Of a stretch of DNA of 64,000 nt, positions 22,725-35,975 are shown in pieces. The stretch's first letter is position 1; every line of letters starts with the position of its first letter. Location of the stretch: NCBI GenBank assembly GCA_015698045.1, contig BLAL01000300.1:932501-996500 (forward strand). The letters run 5' to 3'. The position numbers and the translations under genes are program-made. This stretch comes from Rhizophagus clarus. Its lineage: Eukaryota; Glomeromycota; Glomeromycetes; Glomerales; Glomeraceae. The notes beneath the pieces are model-generated. The model was not told where the DNA came from, made no database searches, and saw only the letters and a list, made by a program, of their open reading frames with translations.

Positions 22725-23807
22725 TGTACATCATGTTATCTATGTCAAAAGTTGTTCTTAATGCAAACAGCATATCTGTATGCCTTTCGAAGAAGTCTAT
22801 TAACTGTCTTTCCTCTTTGGCAATTTTATAGCTTTGTAAGCTTTAACTGAGTATTTAACTAAGAATTCTGATTGTAAATTGTGATCCACCAGGCGTTGAG
22901 TATGTTGGACTTTTGGGCAATTCCTTCATACTAGATAAAATCTTTCGCAATTTTTGCGTTCTTTTAGTGACCAGTCCCCTAGGAACCATCAGATAGAAAT
23001 GTCGTTGAGTGTGTACATCCATAGTCTGTTATCAAAGTAGACGCATATCCCATTATGGAGAATAATCTTGATCCATATAGTCTGGAATTTCCTCTGTTTT
23101 TTCGCTGAGAACTTTATGGTATGATCTCAAGTATTTAAAGCCTGTAATATTTGTTCTTGGGTCCACTCAACTGGTATATCGTATACTGTAATATGTCAAA
23201 CAAAATGTGCATTTTCTTCTGTAACAAGATTTCCAGTAATAACTTTTTCAGTCACACTTCAGGTAAACTTTTTTCCTTTCAATTTATTAGTTTTCCCTTG
23301 ATTTGCATCTGTATTTTCTGATTTTGCAGGTTAATTATTCTTCAGTTGCTTTTTTTGCTTTTTGGATTTCCTATTTTTTTTTTTTTTGGGTTTTTGGCAT
23401 TTTCTTGTGAAGGTGTACTCTGTGGTGTTTTTGATTGATCCTCTATGATTTCTATTTTTTCTATTTCTGGCTCATTCAATACTATTGGTTTGACTTGTTG
23501 TGGCTTCAGATCCTCCTCTTGAAATGAAAGTTTTTTGAAAAGTTCAGACTGAACTACTTTTTTAATAGCTAAGTTAACTATTATTGATATCTTTAGTCCA
23601 ATATGAAGCATTAATAGTATCGTTCTATATGTTAGGTTTAATTGAACAGCCATATTATGTATGTTAATAGTCTTAATGATCTTGTTCTCTCCTAACACTT
23701 TGTTTATCCTCGTAAGTTAGTCGTCTGGAGATAAAGTTCCTATGTTACTAAGTTTTGCTATGAGTTGTTATACTATACTAATAGTTGAACTCTCTGAAAT
23801 AATCATT
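22725..23807 (-). pseudogene. Retroposon copy 3, decayed ORF1-like protein
   Basis: The minus-strand frame from ATG 23807 reads through two TAA codons into an open stretch that ends near 23342. Downstream, on the same strand, VYDIPVEWTQEQIL and WSLKERK appear near 23190 and 22985. These match the IYDIP and WSLKERK landmarks of copy 1, so this is the same family in the opposite orientation. The tryptophan in EWTQEQ shows what the shared stop codon in copies 1 and 2 replaced. No clear poly(A) or target duplication found, so it is probably truncated or rearranged. Confidence 0.55.
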
Positions 23808-26800
23808 TTTTATATATGATTCTATTTATATTTTTGATAGAAAATATTTAATAAAGTGGTTTTTTTTCTTATAAAAATTTTAGCTGAAATGATCAGCAGG
23901 AAGAATCCCTCCGTTCATAGATTTAGTTAATTTATATATCTTAAATTCATAATGAAAGAATAAACACTTATCATAAAGTATATGTGAAAATACATGTTAT
24001 ACAAGAATTTACATAAGTAACTAAATTTTATTGGTAATAGTGATATATTTATCTATAGTAATTCTTATATCATGTAATATATATGAAGTTTCATGTTTAC
24101 TTTCTTATAATAACCAAAAGCTAATGATTAATATTAACATTTAAGCAAAATTTTCTAACAATGTACTTCTCTTATTATATAATCAATTTTTTTTAACTAA
24201 TTCAGTAATATTTGAAATTAAAAAATTTTACTAATAGTATCTTATCAGATCTAATGACCTTTTAAAACATTATTTTTGTACTACTTTACTGTGCATTTTT
24301 TCAGGTGATCTGTTTCATATGACTGAACTATATTACAATCATGAACTTAAATTTATTACTGGTAAGATAATATTCTTTTTTAGAATAAATCTTTAGAAAA
24401 ATTATATTACTATATATAATTCATCATGAAAATCAAATTAAAAAATACTTCTTAAAATTATAATAAATACTAAAATTATATTTTTGGATTAATAAGAAGG
24501 TTTTTTTTAATTATTTATACAATAATTATACATGTAAAATTTAAGTATATGCTGAAAGTGTTAAAAAATAAATTATATAGTGCAATAACTTGTTTCCATA
24601 ATATATGATGATTATCTTTCAAATGATGTTACATATTTATTAGATAAAAAATTGATTGCAATCACTAAGAAATCATTAGCATATAATCTAAAGTTCACAG
24701 ATTATTTTTAAAATAGATGATAATCTATTATAAATATAACTTTGCAAAATTATTATACAGAATCCAAATCAAATCCTATACTCAATTTTGCATTCTCTAC
24801 AAGTTTATTAGAAAGAAAACTTGTAATATTTTATATATTTTATATTATTTTTAAATTTAAATTTATATCATGATTTTTATATAACTATTTTTATTTGTAT
24901 ACTATTGTATTTATATATGGATTATATAATTACCATAAAATTTTTTTTTATAAAAATATTATTATATAAATATAAATGCCATTTAAATCCAAAATAATTT
25001 GGAATTATAGCAGCCCAAATATATAAATCCAAATTAATTTGCAATTTATATATTTGGAATTTGAAAATTATGGCTGTTAAAATATACAAATTAATTTGGG
25101 ATTTACTTAAAATAATTTGGGATTTTAGGTAGTATCTATATAATACAAAATTCCAATTACAGTTTATATTTTGAAAAATAAGAAAAAAATTTTTGTAAAA
25201 TGGGTATCGCCTAAAAAGGAAGGTCTGTATCATACAATATTCTAATATGGTAATTTTTAATATTCTGGCCGGAATTATAAAAAATTAGGTTGTGATATAT
25301 AATACGTTACAAATAGGATTTTTAATATGAAAGCCTACTCCCTGGAATACTTACAGAAAAATGAAAAAAAGAGGGTGTGCCACGGTGATAGATAATAGTC
25401 ACGTGACCTGTATTCCACACTAGTGTAAGTTAAGAAATTTTCTTTTTATATTAATTGGACAAAAAATTTATTATGTTCGGCGTAATATTAATTAATTCAA
25501 GAAAAGTTCACTCATCTTTAATTGCTAAAAAGTAACGGACTAATAAGACATCTGATTTTATTATTATTCATTCATTTAAGTTTTCGTTCGAATTCAAACA
25601 TTCCATAAACCATAAAACACATAGTATTACAAAAGAAAATTATTCATCAAATTAACTATAAATTTTATGATGATTCCTTTCATGTCGGTTAGTAAATGTA
25701 AGCTTTTGCGCAGCAGCCCAAGTTCATTAATTCAAATTACAAAAATAATAATGAAATAATTTTAAAAGTTTCTTTTTTAAATGAAATTGTTGATTTGATG
25801 ATCGTTATCTTTAAAACAAGTTTTGATGCAGGAATAAAAATGATTGCCCCAAAAATGCAACATTTGGACTTTACGAAGAATAAAGGCTTCTAAGATTGAA
25901 CCGAATAAAAAAAGATCTTTTTTTCATTGAAGCCACAAATAAATAAAAATATTTATAATTCATATTACTATTCTAAAAAGTAAATATTACTACTTTTTTG
26001 ATCTGTTTCGTCAAATAACGCAATAACAAAAACAAGATTACTTACTAGATAACAATCGGTTCGATTTTCATATAACGAATCATCTGTGATCACGTTACCG
26101 AATTTCTCTTATACTCACTAAATTCGTTATCAATGGTGGCAGGAAAATATACTCGTTGATTTTCTCTAAAAAATTCCAACATTCTTAAAAAATGAATCGA
26201 TTTTTCTTATAAAATGCACTTGGCTGTGCTCTTCTTTTCCTTCCACTTGTCGATTTATATTCTCAATGAATTTTTTTTTTAAAAATAATTTAAAAAGCCT
26301 CGATGGCGCAGATACTGCGCATCTTAAGTAATTTGAATTCTTACACTCAAATTTAGATTAGTACCAAACAAAACGAACGAATAAAATTATATTAAAAAAT
26401 ACTTGATTAATCTAAACTTAAAAATAAATAGTGGGTTCATTTTAAAAAAAAATTTTTTTTTCTAAAAATAAAATCGAAAAAGTGCAAAAGGCGTTCAATC
26501 AATGAATGATAAGGAAATCACAACATTTCAAATTGATCGGGCTGAATAAATTACCTTAAACTACAAATCGATTTTTTATTTCAAAGCAGAATTCGCGTGA
26601 AACAGATAGAAAAACTTTATCGAAAAAAAAGTAACATAAGACATTCAATATAAACAATTAAGGTAATAGGGTTTAGCGCGTCATCAAACTTTACAACAAT
26701 CGCGTTCAATCAAATATTATCTATTATCTAGATGATTGCATTATTTAGACGCCGAGATAAAAATCACTCTTAAAACAGAACTTACAATAAAAGTTAATTT

Positions 26801-27121
26801 TGGAAATTTTGCAAACATCGGATCAACAAATAAAATTATATATTTTTAGCTTAATTTCCCTCGTTTTCTATTAAAACTATTTTAACTATTTTTCACGTGT
26901 AGCGTGCGAAAATAAACATTTTAAGAAACCTTCCACACCTTTCGATTAAAAAAAAAAAAATCGTACATATATATATATATAGCTTATTGACTAATACTAT
27001 AAAACTAAAAAAAAAAAAAATTTATTTTCCTTATTCACATATTTTAATTCTTAAATTTTTGAGTTTTTTTTTTGGTACAAAAAAAAAAAATATTTTGTAT
27101 ATAAATTCAAAAGTTGGGTAA
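23808..27121. other. Long AT-rich intergenic region
   Basis: Holds a hairpin at 25015-25057 and a short GC palindrome at 26306-26320. The 103-codon frame at 24922-25233 overlaps the hairpin repeats and is not credible as a gene. Bases 25680-27100 are more mixed in composition and may include the 3' flank of the gene ending at 27122. Confidence 0.5.
25015..25057. repeat. Hairpin with 14-bp perfect stem
   Basis: ccaaatatataaat (25015-25028) pairs with atttatatatttgg (25044-25057) around a 15-base loop. Neighbouring phrases ccaaaataatttgg and caaattaatttggg repeat the theme, so this may be the core of a decayed MITE. Confidence 0.65.
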
Positions 27122-27989
27122 TTAATATTTAATATTTAAATTAAAATCCCTATGTTTCTTATACATTTCATTCCATTGTTTTTGATCCTCCAGATAATAT
27201 TGAGATACTTCTGCCATATATTTTTTGTGGTGTTCTTTTCTCTTCAACAACCAGTTCTTGCGATCTTTTCCTTTCAATAAAGAGTAATATTCTTTGGTTG
27301 TTGATTTTATATCATCAATCCAATAATATCGATGAACAGGAACTGCGAAGGCACCACCTCTAATCCAAACACATGGTAATGTTTCTATTACCTCAACAGG
27401 TATTTCTCCAGGTTCTTTGAGGTCTTCAAAACTAATAATAATTGGTATGTTATTAATTATTGTTATTTAAAACAAAATAATTCCGATAAAAAAACACTTA
27501 CGTTTTTGTTCTTTTGAGCAAACATTCATCACAACAACGAACTCTAAATTCCCAGTATAATTTTGAAGACCTCGGATCACTATTTCCACAAAATTCACAA
27601 CTTTTATCATAAATTAACATTTTTATATATTTTTTTTCGTCCATTCCTTGAGGCGGAGGTAATTTAGTATAAGGTAAAAATTTCATTCTTGAAGTACGCC
27701 AAATGTTTTGAGATATAGGTGATAGTGTACACAAAAAATTTCGATATTGTTTACAAACTCTGGATAGTTTGAAAATATCGATTGGTGTTAAATATTCGCA
27801 TATTTTGGAAAAAACCTCCGGTGATATTGAAGTAACAAACAGAGGTTGTTGCTGAGAGTGAAATAACATGGTTGAAGAAGATGATGATGGTAATTTTTGT
27901 TGTTGATTATTCGATGGTGATGACGGTAGCAAAGTTCCAATTGATTTTGTTGGAAGAATGATGGCTGGATTTGTCATAGTAAGACTCAT
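27122..27989 (-). CDS. F-box protein with C-terminal cysteine motif, 2 exons, 265 aa
   Basis: Exon 1 is 27989-27502 and exon 2 is 27431-27122. The 70-bp intron (GTAAGT...TAG) interrupts a codon after its second base, and the joined frame is open to TAA. Residues 1-50 are Ser/Gln/Pro-rich and probably disordered. An F-box follows (SISPEVFSKICEYLTPIDIF, then LSRVCKQYRNFLC) at about 52-90. Then come a WRTSRMKFLPY block, a cysteine pair motif (CEFCG...CCDEC) that may bind zinc, and a charged helical C-terminus. It probably recruits substrates to an SCF ligase. The gene at 37312-38379 is a paralogue with the same domain order and intron position. Confidence 0.85.
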
Positions 27990-30900
27990 ATTTAATTAAA
28001 GTTCATTAAAAGATATTTTTTTATTTTTATTTTTTTTTTATTTTTTTTTTTTCTTCCTCTGAATGAAGTGACCAAAATGAAATAACCTTGTTTTTTTTTC
28101 GTCTTAAAGTAAAGAAAAAAAGAGGAACTATCGGGTTTTTACAAGATCTGAATATATATAGTAAATATATATATATATTTGTTTTAAAAAAGAAAGGTCA
28201 GATTCTTTTTTCTCTTGCAAAAATGACCAAAATTTCAATTCTAGCAATTTTTTTTTTACAAGATCAATAAAAAAAAATGGATTAATAAAATTGTGATTTT
28301 TTTTTAAAAAAATTTTAGATAAGGGAATATTGTATTATAGATGAAGTCATTTATGTAAGAATGGGGAAAATATTTTCAAACATCAAAACAAAATAAAGTT
28401 TACCAATACCAAATACTGAAATATCAAAAAATTTTTACGCAAGGAGGAGTTTTCCCTTTGTCGATCAAGGAAAAAAAAATTATTCAAACTAAAATATTTA
28501 TATATAAATTTGAAGGTAAAATGAAAAAAATTTTTAATGCTATCGATAAGGAAATTATTTGAGTGAAAGATATATATATATTTTTTTGGAAACAATCAAT
28601 TTTTTTTTTTAATTTCTCTTTTAATTTAAATAAAAGAAAAGGAAAAAAAAGATATGGCTTGATGGCTTGACCCTTATTTAGTGATGGAGGATTTGCTGAT
28701 TTTGGCTTTTGTGGGCGTTTTTACAGTAAGCAAAAAAAAACTTGTATCTTTTTAATATTTTTATGACGATATTACATTATTCATCGCGACATGTACTTCT
28801 GATCATGCAGGTTTAACTATTTGAAAAATAACCTTGTTCGATTACAGGATGCCGAAACGAACACATGTAATAACTATTGGTTAAGTAAATCTTTTGCATA
28901 ACTTACCGTTAAATAATAACGTTACAAGTTTTGAAGCTAACCGAATAATAGGAAGGTAACTTTTTTAATTCTTTCTGGTATATATTTAATATTTTCTCTT
29001 TTTTTTTTAAAAAAAAAAAGAAAAAAAAATTTTTCTAAAAATGAATGATAAAAATTCCGATGCTTAAATAATTTTTAATTAATTTAATTTCTTTTTTTTA
29101 GAATTTTTTTTTTTTTTTGGAATTTTCAGGTAAATATATATATATACCTTTTTTTTTCTCCATTTATTGTGAATAATGATGATGATGCATCGGGGTTGAA
29201 TGATTATGAAGCCCCCGTAAATAGGAAACAGTAGAAAAAAAAATAAAATAAAATAAAATAAACTGATAATTCCTGAATTTTTTGTTTACGTATTGACCCC
29301 AAACAAATCAACAATAAATAAAAGAAAATAAAACATGTAAGGAAGGAAACACACATGCAATCGGTATCTTAATTTGAAACTAAAAACTGTTATCAAACCA
29401 CTAAAGTAAATCGATAACAAAGGAACTAAAGGTACCGTACATACTTTGTGATCTTTCTTTAGTTTAATATATATATATAAATAATATCATTCATCATTAC
29501 AAATGTCATCATATAACGTGTAACGAACTACAAATGGCTCAATTTTAATTAGTTTGATATCTTTTGAGGAGGGTCATAAACGAATATTCATGCTGAAACT
29601 TGGCGTTCTCACAGGTCTCTTAACGTTTCTGAAAAAGACCTAATAATCTAGTATGGGTTTATTCCAGGTATAGTTTAGAATTTACGCTCGAGTGTTCGTG
29701 CATTTGACAAGAAGGGAATCAAGGAGGTCCCGTAGTAAACATTTCTGCATGTGAAGTTTGTCAATTTAATGCGTTTAAGTATTGGAAACGATTAGTTACT
29801 CCGTTCGGTATAACCAAACATTTTCCTTTTGTAGGTTACCTTTCCGGTTATATATCTTGAATTAAACTTCATACTTTACCCACGATGGCACGAGAACGAC
29901 GAGTGGCATAAAAATACAAGTTAAAAAACTGGTTGTTTTTATGAATTTATTGTACGACGAAGACAAATATTTTTTAATCGGGTTTTAGTGTAACTAATGG
30001 TTTTGGGAAAAAAAAATTTTTTTTAGACGATACACAGTCTGAAAAATTGCGAAATCGGTGCATTCGTGGCGAATAAAATTGCACATATTGTATTTTTGCA
30101 TATTTTATTCATAATCCAACTTATTGCATGCAGGGACAAAACTTTAACAATTTGTCATGTTATTTTATCAATCTAGTCTTCATTTACCTTAAATAGATTC
30201 AATGAGTTCCAAAGGTATTTTTTTTAGTCATCTTGCATTATCTCAAATTCTACTGGTGCAATAGTAAAATGGTATTTGATATTCAGCAGGTTTAATTATT
30301 ATTATTATGTATTTAATTACAAATTTATTTATTTTCGCAAAATATTTTTTTTTTTTCCACTAAATCAAAATTTCTCCGTTTATTCGTGGCTTATTTTGTT
30401 ATTATAATCGTGAAACATCACGCGCATACGACATGTCCTGATCTACATGGGACGCACAGCCAAGAAAAGAAACGTCAAACGTATCCTTTGTATTGTATGT
30501 ATATCATCGTCATCTCGTCCGCATTTTACTCTTTTTCTATTCATTCAGACATTCAAAACCCCAAATGCGGTAAGTTATTGTGTTATATTTTTAGTTTCAG
30601 AAAAAAATCTTTCTTTCAACTTTTTTTATTTCGTTTTTTTTTTAGAAAATTATATAAATAAAATTTGGATATATTCCGAAAGAATTTGTGCAAAAAAATT
30701 CGGAAATAAATCCGTCGAGAGATCAATTTAAGTATCTATTTTTTTTTTTTTTGTAATACATAGTTTGCGTTATTTAATTTTTAATATTTAAATTTGTTGT
30801 AATCATTGTGTCTTTAAATCTATCTATATATAGTATGTTCATTATAATCCTTAATATTAATTAATATTAATTAAATTATTTTTGCAGATCCGGAATGAAG

Positions 30901-32474
30901 ATTCTCTTCCTCGAACCACGATTGTACATAACTGCACACAACATGCACAGTTGCACAAGCAATTATTTACGATTGCATCAAGGTTTTTTTTCTTTCTATG
31001 AAACATAAAAAAAACAAATAATAAATATTGTTTTTCTATTGTTTTTTTTATCGAATTTTTCTTCTTTCTTGCATATACTTATGCCCGTTAACTTCGTATC
31101 ACGAATTCTAAAAAACTTAAACTGATTGTTAATAGTCAAGACCATATGATTTCTAAACATTCTTGATTTTGGCCCAATAAAAAGATTTTTTTTTTTATTG
31201 GGGAGAAAACAAAATACTTTGCAGTAACATTATTTTATTTATTTTTTTTTTTTTCGCGAGGATCAATCCATTGTATTTAAATTTTGATTGGTTCAGCAAT
31301 CAAAATAATTAATTTCATGGTGCAGGCGCAGTACATCTTTTTAAGAAAAAAAAGCTCGTGAATTATGAAAAAAACAATAATAGCGTTAAGTAAATTATTT
31401 ATATTGGTTGAAAGTTTAAATACATTTATGGTTTAAGTTTTTTCTTGGCAAATAATGTTTGGATAATTGGATACCTATTTTAGTGATATTAAAATCTAAA
31501 CATTTCAGAGCATTGATAAAAAAACAAAAAAAAAAAAAAAAAAATTATTTGGACAAAGGTGCATTAGATTAATTTTTCGGAATTATACATCTTTCCGGAA
31601 CGAAAATTCCATTGAATAATACATCAATACATCAACAAATAATTTTATTTCATCAAATGAAAAAAAAAATCAGATTTTAACCGGTCAAAACAAAACAAAA
31701 AAAAAAAAAAAAAAATAATTAATAATTATAATGATAATAATATTATCATTACTTGTTTTTTTAATTTAGCTATTTTTTTTTATAATTGAGTTTAATTTAT
31801 TCGGATGAAAAAAAAAATCGTTTCAAAATCGGAAAATTTTAAATTCAGGTAAGAACATCATCTACATCACAACGCATGAATAGATTCTGTTGTAACAAAA
31901 ACGTGTATTTAAACTTTTTTTTTTTTGTTTTTGTTTTTTTTCTTATAACAGATGACGTGAGATATTCAGATAAACAATAAACAGTTTATTTGAACTATAT
32001 CGACCATGTGTTGGTCATTTTCACCAATTATCAATGAAAGAGAATCAATGAAGGACCATGTGATCGATAACATTGTAATTATTACAATTCGACCATTAGG
32101 AATAATAATACACTAATACGGTTAATTTATCTGCATCCAATATTAAAATTTATTATAACGTTTCGTAACCGATCGAGCAGATTTACAGAATTACTGTATT
32201 AGCAGTCGTGAATCGAACGAATCATTCTTTGATTCGCACATAAAAACTCATGCATAGAATAATATTTATGCATGTAAAGGCCAGACCAAGTTACATCTCA
32301 TATTTGCTTAAAGATAAAGTAGTCTGACAAAACTTTTTGTGATCAGTCTGATGATCAAAAAAAGTTGTGATTTTTATCCCATATTGGTCTGGCTTTTTTT
32401 TTAAAATCGGTTCACGTGATAATTATAATTTCTTTCGATCACATGACATTCTTCATAATCGCTAGGGTGTCCAG
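27990..32474. other. Long intergenic region
   Basis: Homopolymer-rich. It contains the presumed promoter of the gene at 27122-27989. Around 29500-30300 base composition is more balanced and could be a decayed gene or non-coding transcript, but no frame supports it. A possible 41-codon exon at 30447-30569, followed by GTAAGT and a T-rich AG, is noted but not called. Confidence 0.45.
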
Positions 32475-32906
32475 TAGGGTGTCCAGGATGGGTTGTCGCG
32501 ATGACCCTAAAATCGTGGTGTGAAAATCGTGAAATCGCGAAAAATCGTGAGTTGGCCGGAGTTAGGGTAACTTCAACCAAAACTAACTTTATCATAATTC
32601 TAATTATTGAAATTATGATCACATGTTATCTTAATTATCCAATCAAATTTTATCGCGATCACGATTTTGGCGTGAAAAAATGACCAAAATCGTGAAAAAA
32701 TCGTGGGGTGAAAATCGTGAAATCGCGAAAAATCGTGAGTTGGCCGGAGTTAGGGTAACTTCAACCAAAACTAACTTTATCATAATTCTAATTATTGAAA
32801 TTGTGATCACGTGTTATCTTAATTATCCAATCAAATTTTATCGCGATCACGATTTTGGCGTGAAAAAATGACCAAAAATCGTGATCAACCCATCCTGGAC
32901 ACCCTA
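32475..32906. mobile_element. Tc1/mariner-like MITE with internal 188-bp duplication
   Basis: Left end tagggtgtccaggatgggtt and the reverse-complemented right end are the same 20 bases. The outermost TA may be the target duplication. The left end is preceded by a second partial copy (tagggtgtccag at 32463-32474). The interior holds two near-identical 188-bp units (starting at about 32520 and 32708) rich in aaatcgtgaaatcgcg. Short open frames inside are duplicates of each other and not genes. Confidence 0.8.
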
Positions 32907-33333
32907 TTTCATGCCATAAGTAGAAGGTAGAAAATTAGTTCTAATAGATAAAGTTATAATTTTTTTTATGATATCTTTTTGGGGGGACTTTATAGCGGTT
33001 GCAGGATTATTTTCACTTTCGTTCTTCCGCTTTTATCAGTTTCTTTTGTATAACGAAATTCTTCAATTTCATAAATATTAAGAGCGGTTTTTTTTCAAAA
33101 AAAGGGAGGATGATGATGACACAACGATTATATTTTTAATTACATTTTATTTTTAATTTTAGCAGTTAACTTTGTAACATCTCTTTTTACGTACGTAACA
33201 GACGAAATGTAAGTAAATATATACATATATACAACTTTCAAATTTTTTATTCTATTCATGATTAATATTTGTACAGGATTATAGGTGGAGAAAATAAAAA
33301 AAAGTTTTTTAATTAATCTAATCTATTCCTCTA

Positions 33334-34236
33334 TTATGATGTATTATGTTGTATACCGAAAACATTTGTTCCCAGTGCTAATAAAATTAAATCATAAATT
33401 ATAATACCACTAACTAACATGATAGAGATTGCACCACATCCAATCGCTATTTTCATACCATTAATTTCTGAGATCCACGGGAATGCTTTAAAATTAACAT
33501 AATTATTTAAATCACTCTTCTGAGAATTATCATGACTTTTATAAGTATTATCACTAGACATAATCGAAGGATGATGATGATAAAATCTTTGACGAAAATG
33601 AATATCAAGTGGATCAACATTTGAATCTAATTGACTATCATTCAAAGTAATTATGGGAGTGATAGCATGCCTATGTGGAGATCTTCTTCGTTTTAAACTA
33701 TTACGTGAGATTAAAGATGGGGGAGCTGATAAATGCTGCTTCTCGAAAGAATGATGATGTATATCATAATCAGCGGTCATTGTTGAATGTGATCGAATTC
33801 TAACAGGTGTTGAACAACGAGAACCATGATCTCCACACAAAATAAGTTGTGGTATTGGTATATCAAGATAATTCGTTGAAGTTATCTGATGACGGACTTT
33901 CTCTGATTCAACTTCATGTTGCATTGTAGTTGTTGCTGCTGCATTTGACGTATTTATTACAACTAAATCAAAATAATTCCCTTCCGTATGACTTTCTGAT
34001 ATAATTATTGGACTGACTTTTGGACTAACTATTGGACTGACTTTTGAACTTGACCGATAAGTTCGTATGGATAAAGATGATTTTGTAGATTGAATGGATT
34101 CATGTGATTTCTTACGTATAGGATTATTTTCCAGTGATTGAGAATGAGAGGAAGGAGATAAAAGATGTTTCTCGTTTGGAGAAGGTGGACTTACAACAAT
34201 AGGTAAAGAAGGCCAATTTTTCATGTCATTATTATT

Positions 34237-34281
<45 letters not shown>

Positions 34282-35975
34282 TAGAGTTGAAATGTCTTGC
34301 CCATTGAGTGTTAATAAAACACTTTTAATCGATATTGTATCTGATATAGCAGATTTCTTTTTTTCAATTTCTTTAACAGGTTTTTCATCTCCCGTTTCTA
34401 CTTTAATTATATCATCCTTTAAATGATGTTTCTTTATAGTTACATAATACAAATAGAATGGTAGAATAAAATTACATGAACTACTAAATATCAAACTTGA
34501 CCAATTCATAAATGCATTTAACCAAAATCCTGTTTGGAAAGGAATAATTATGATCCAAGGCAATGCACAGGATAACAAATTCGCCATAACTAAAAAAAAA
34601 AAATTAAAATTACTTTAAAATTTTTTTTTTTTTTAATTTTTTAAATAAAAAACAGTATATTGTATGTACCTTTTTTGCAATAACCAGCCCTCATTAAATT
34701 ATATCGAATTATGATTGTGTAGACCGGGATACTTGTAGTTAATGCAACCAGTGGAAATAGATAAGTTGTAATGACGCTAATAATAGATTTTTCGGGTGAA
34801 TTATTGATAGTTGAAATGATGTTTGATATTGAATTCATCCTATAAGCCATTGCTCCCATGATTCCTAATAAGAGATAAACTATCGTTGATGTAATCACAG
34901 AAAGCCAAACCGCTTTTCGAATAGGAACAGATGGGTTCACATCGTTAACCCAACTCGGAATTGTTATGATAAACGCGTAATTAAATAAAACAGTTCCTAT
35001 AACTTGACTATTATCATATCCGATCATAGGAACATGTCCTGTATCAAGTCCATGAATAACAAATGTCACTAGCCACGTAACAACGATAAATGCTAACGAA
35101 AGCAATGACATAATTTGTACTTTAATATTTTCTACGAGATCTATAACCCCCATAGGAACCGTTATACACAAAGCAATCTATAAATATATAAATATAAAGA
35201 AAATAAATTTTTTAATTTTCAAAGTGTTTACAAACGAATATATATTTTTTACCAGATATCCGGCAGTTAAAAACATATAACGTTCTTCGAATGGACTTCC
35301 TTCCGCTTTTTGGCTATTTACACAAATTAATCCAACATCGGGATGAATTCCAATGCCACAAGTTCTTCCAAATGCGGAAATTACTAATGAATCCATTGTT
35401 TGTGCTGATAATATGATTGATGCTATATTGAATGATTGCATCGAAATGAATAATCCTGCTTGAATAAGACATTTATGATATTTATTCGTCACAAGTATAG
35501 AAGAAAGTTGAGAAAATTCAACTTGTTTCTAATTATACATTATTAGGTTTTAAAGAGGAAAGTCAATAAGGACTATTAAAGATTATTGAATGAAAATGTA
35601 AAGATTTATAATCTTACTTGGAATTTATTATTGCCAGATACCGAGCTTAAAGCTTCGCACAAAAATAGTGATGCTGCGCCACTTAACACGGTAGCCACAA
35701 TGAATGTAATAACTGGACTGTATAACGTAAGGAAAAAATCAATAATTTTTTTTTAACATGGCTGCGGCGTATTAAATTTTACTTACACTAACCAACCTGC
35801 CGTCTGAAAAAGTAATGGTACTTTTAACGCATAAAATATTGGTAAAAAAATAAGATAACAGTAACAAAAAAAAAGGCTAACGAAATTATTACTTACTTGT
35901 GACGAGTCCAGGACCTGTCATAGATGATATTAATAATGCCACGCTACCAAAAAATGAAATACCACCCTTTGTCAT
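33334..35975 (-). CDS. AAAP-family amino-acid transporter, AVT-like, 6 exons, 750 aa
   Basis: Exons: 35975-35897, 35820-35787, 35717-35618, 35528-35253, 35177-34670, 34589-33334. All five introns start GT and end AG, and the joined frame has 751 codons. The N-terminus has the AAAP start (SSMTGPGLV), followed by hydrophobic helices through exon 5 and two more at the start of exon 6. A long Ser/His/Asn-rich hydrophilic stretch (including a poly-Asn run) of about 300 residues follows, and a final membrane helix (about residues 715-740) ends the protein. Family members move neutral amino acids with protons, often across the vacuolar membrane. The large loop is unusual and may be regulatory. Exon 2 is only 34 bp. 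The start at 35975 was chosen because no in-frame ATG lies upstream in the open frame. Confidence 0.85.

Noticed and set aside
24922-25233. 103-codon minus-strand frame
   Set aside because: Made of repeated hairpin phrases (aatttgg/ccaaatt); no domain, no splice context.
26292-26345. tRNA-like beginning gcctcgatggcgcag
   Set aside because: The D-arm-like part is a simple hairpin (gcgcagatactgcgc) and no anticodon arm, T-arm or ggttc-type box follows; no tRNA gene recognised anywhere in the window.
30447-30657. Possible spliced 44-aa gene (ATG 30447, GTAAGT at 30570, acceptor before 30646)
   Set aside because: Signals are acceptable but the product is tiny, has no recognisable feature and several alternative acceptors exist; not enough support.
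32501-32871. Two 60-63-codon near-identical frames
   Set aside because: They are the two interior units of a MITE; similarity is due to the duplication and not to coding constraint.
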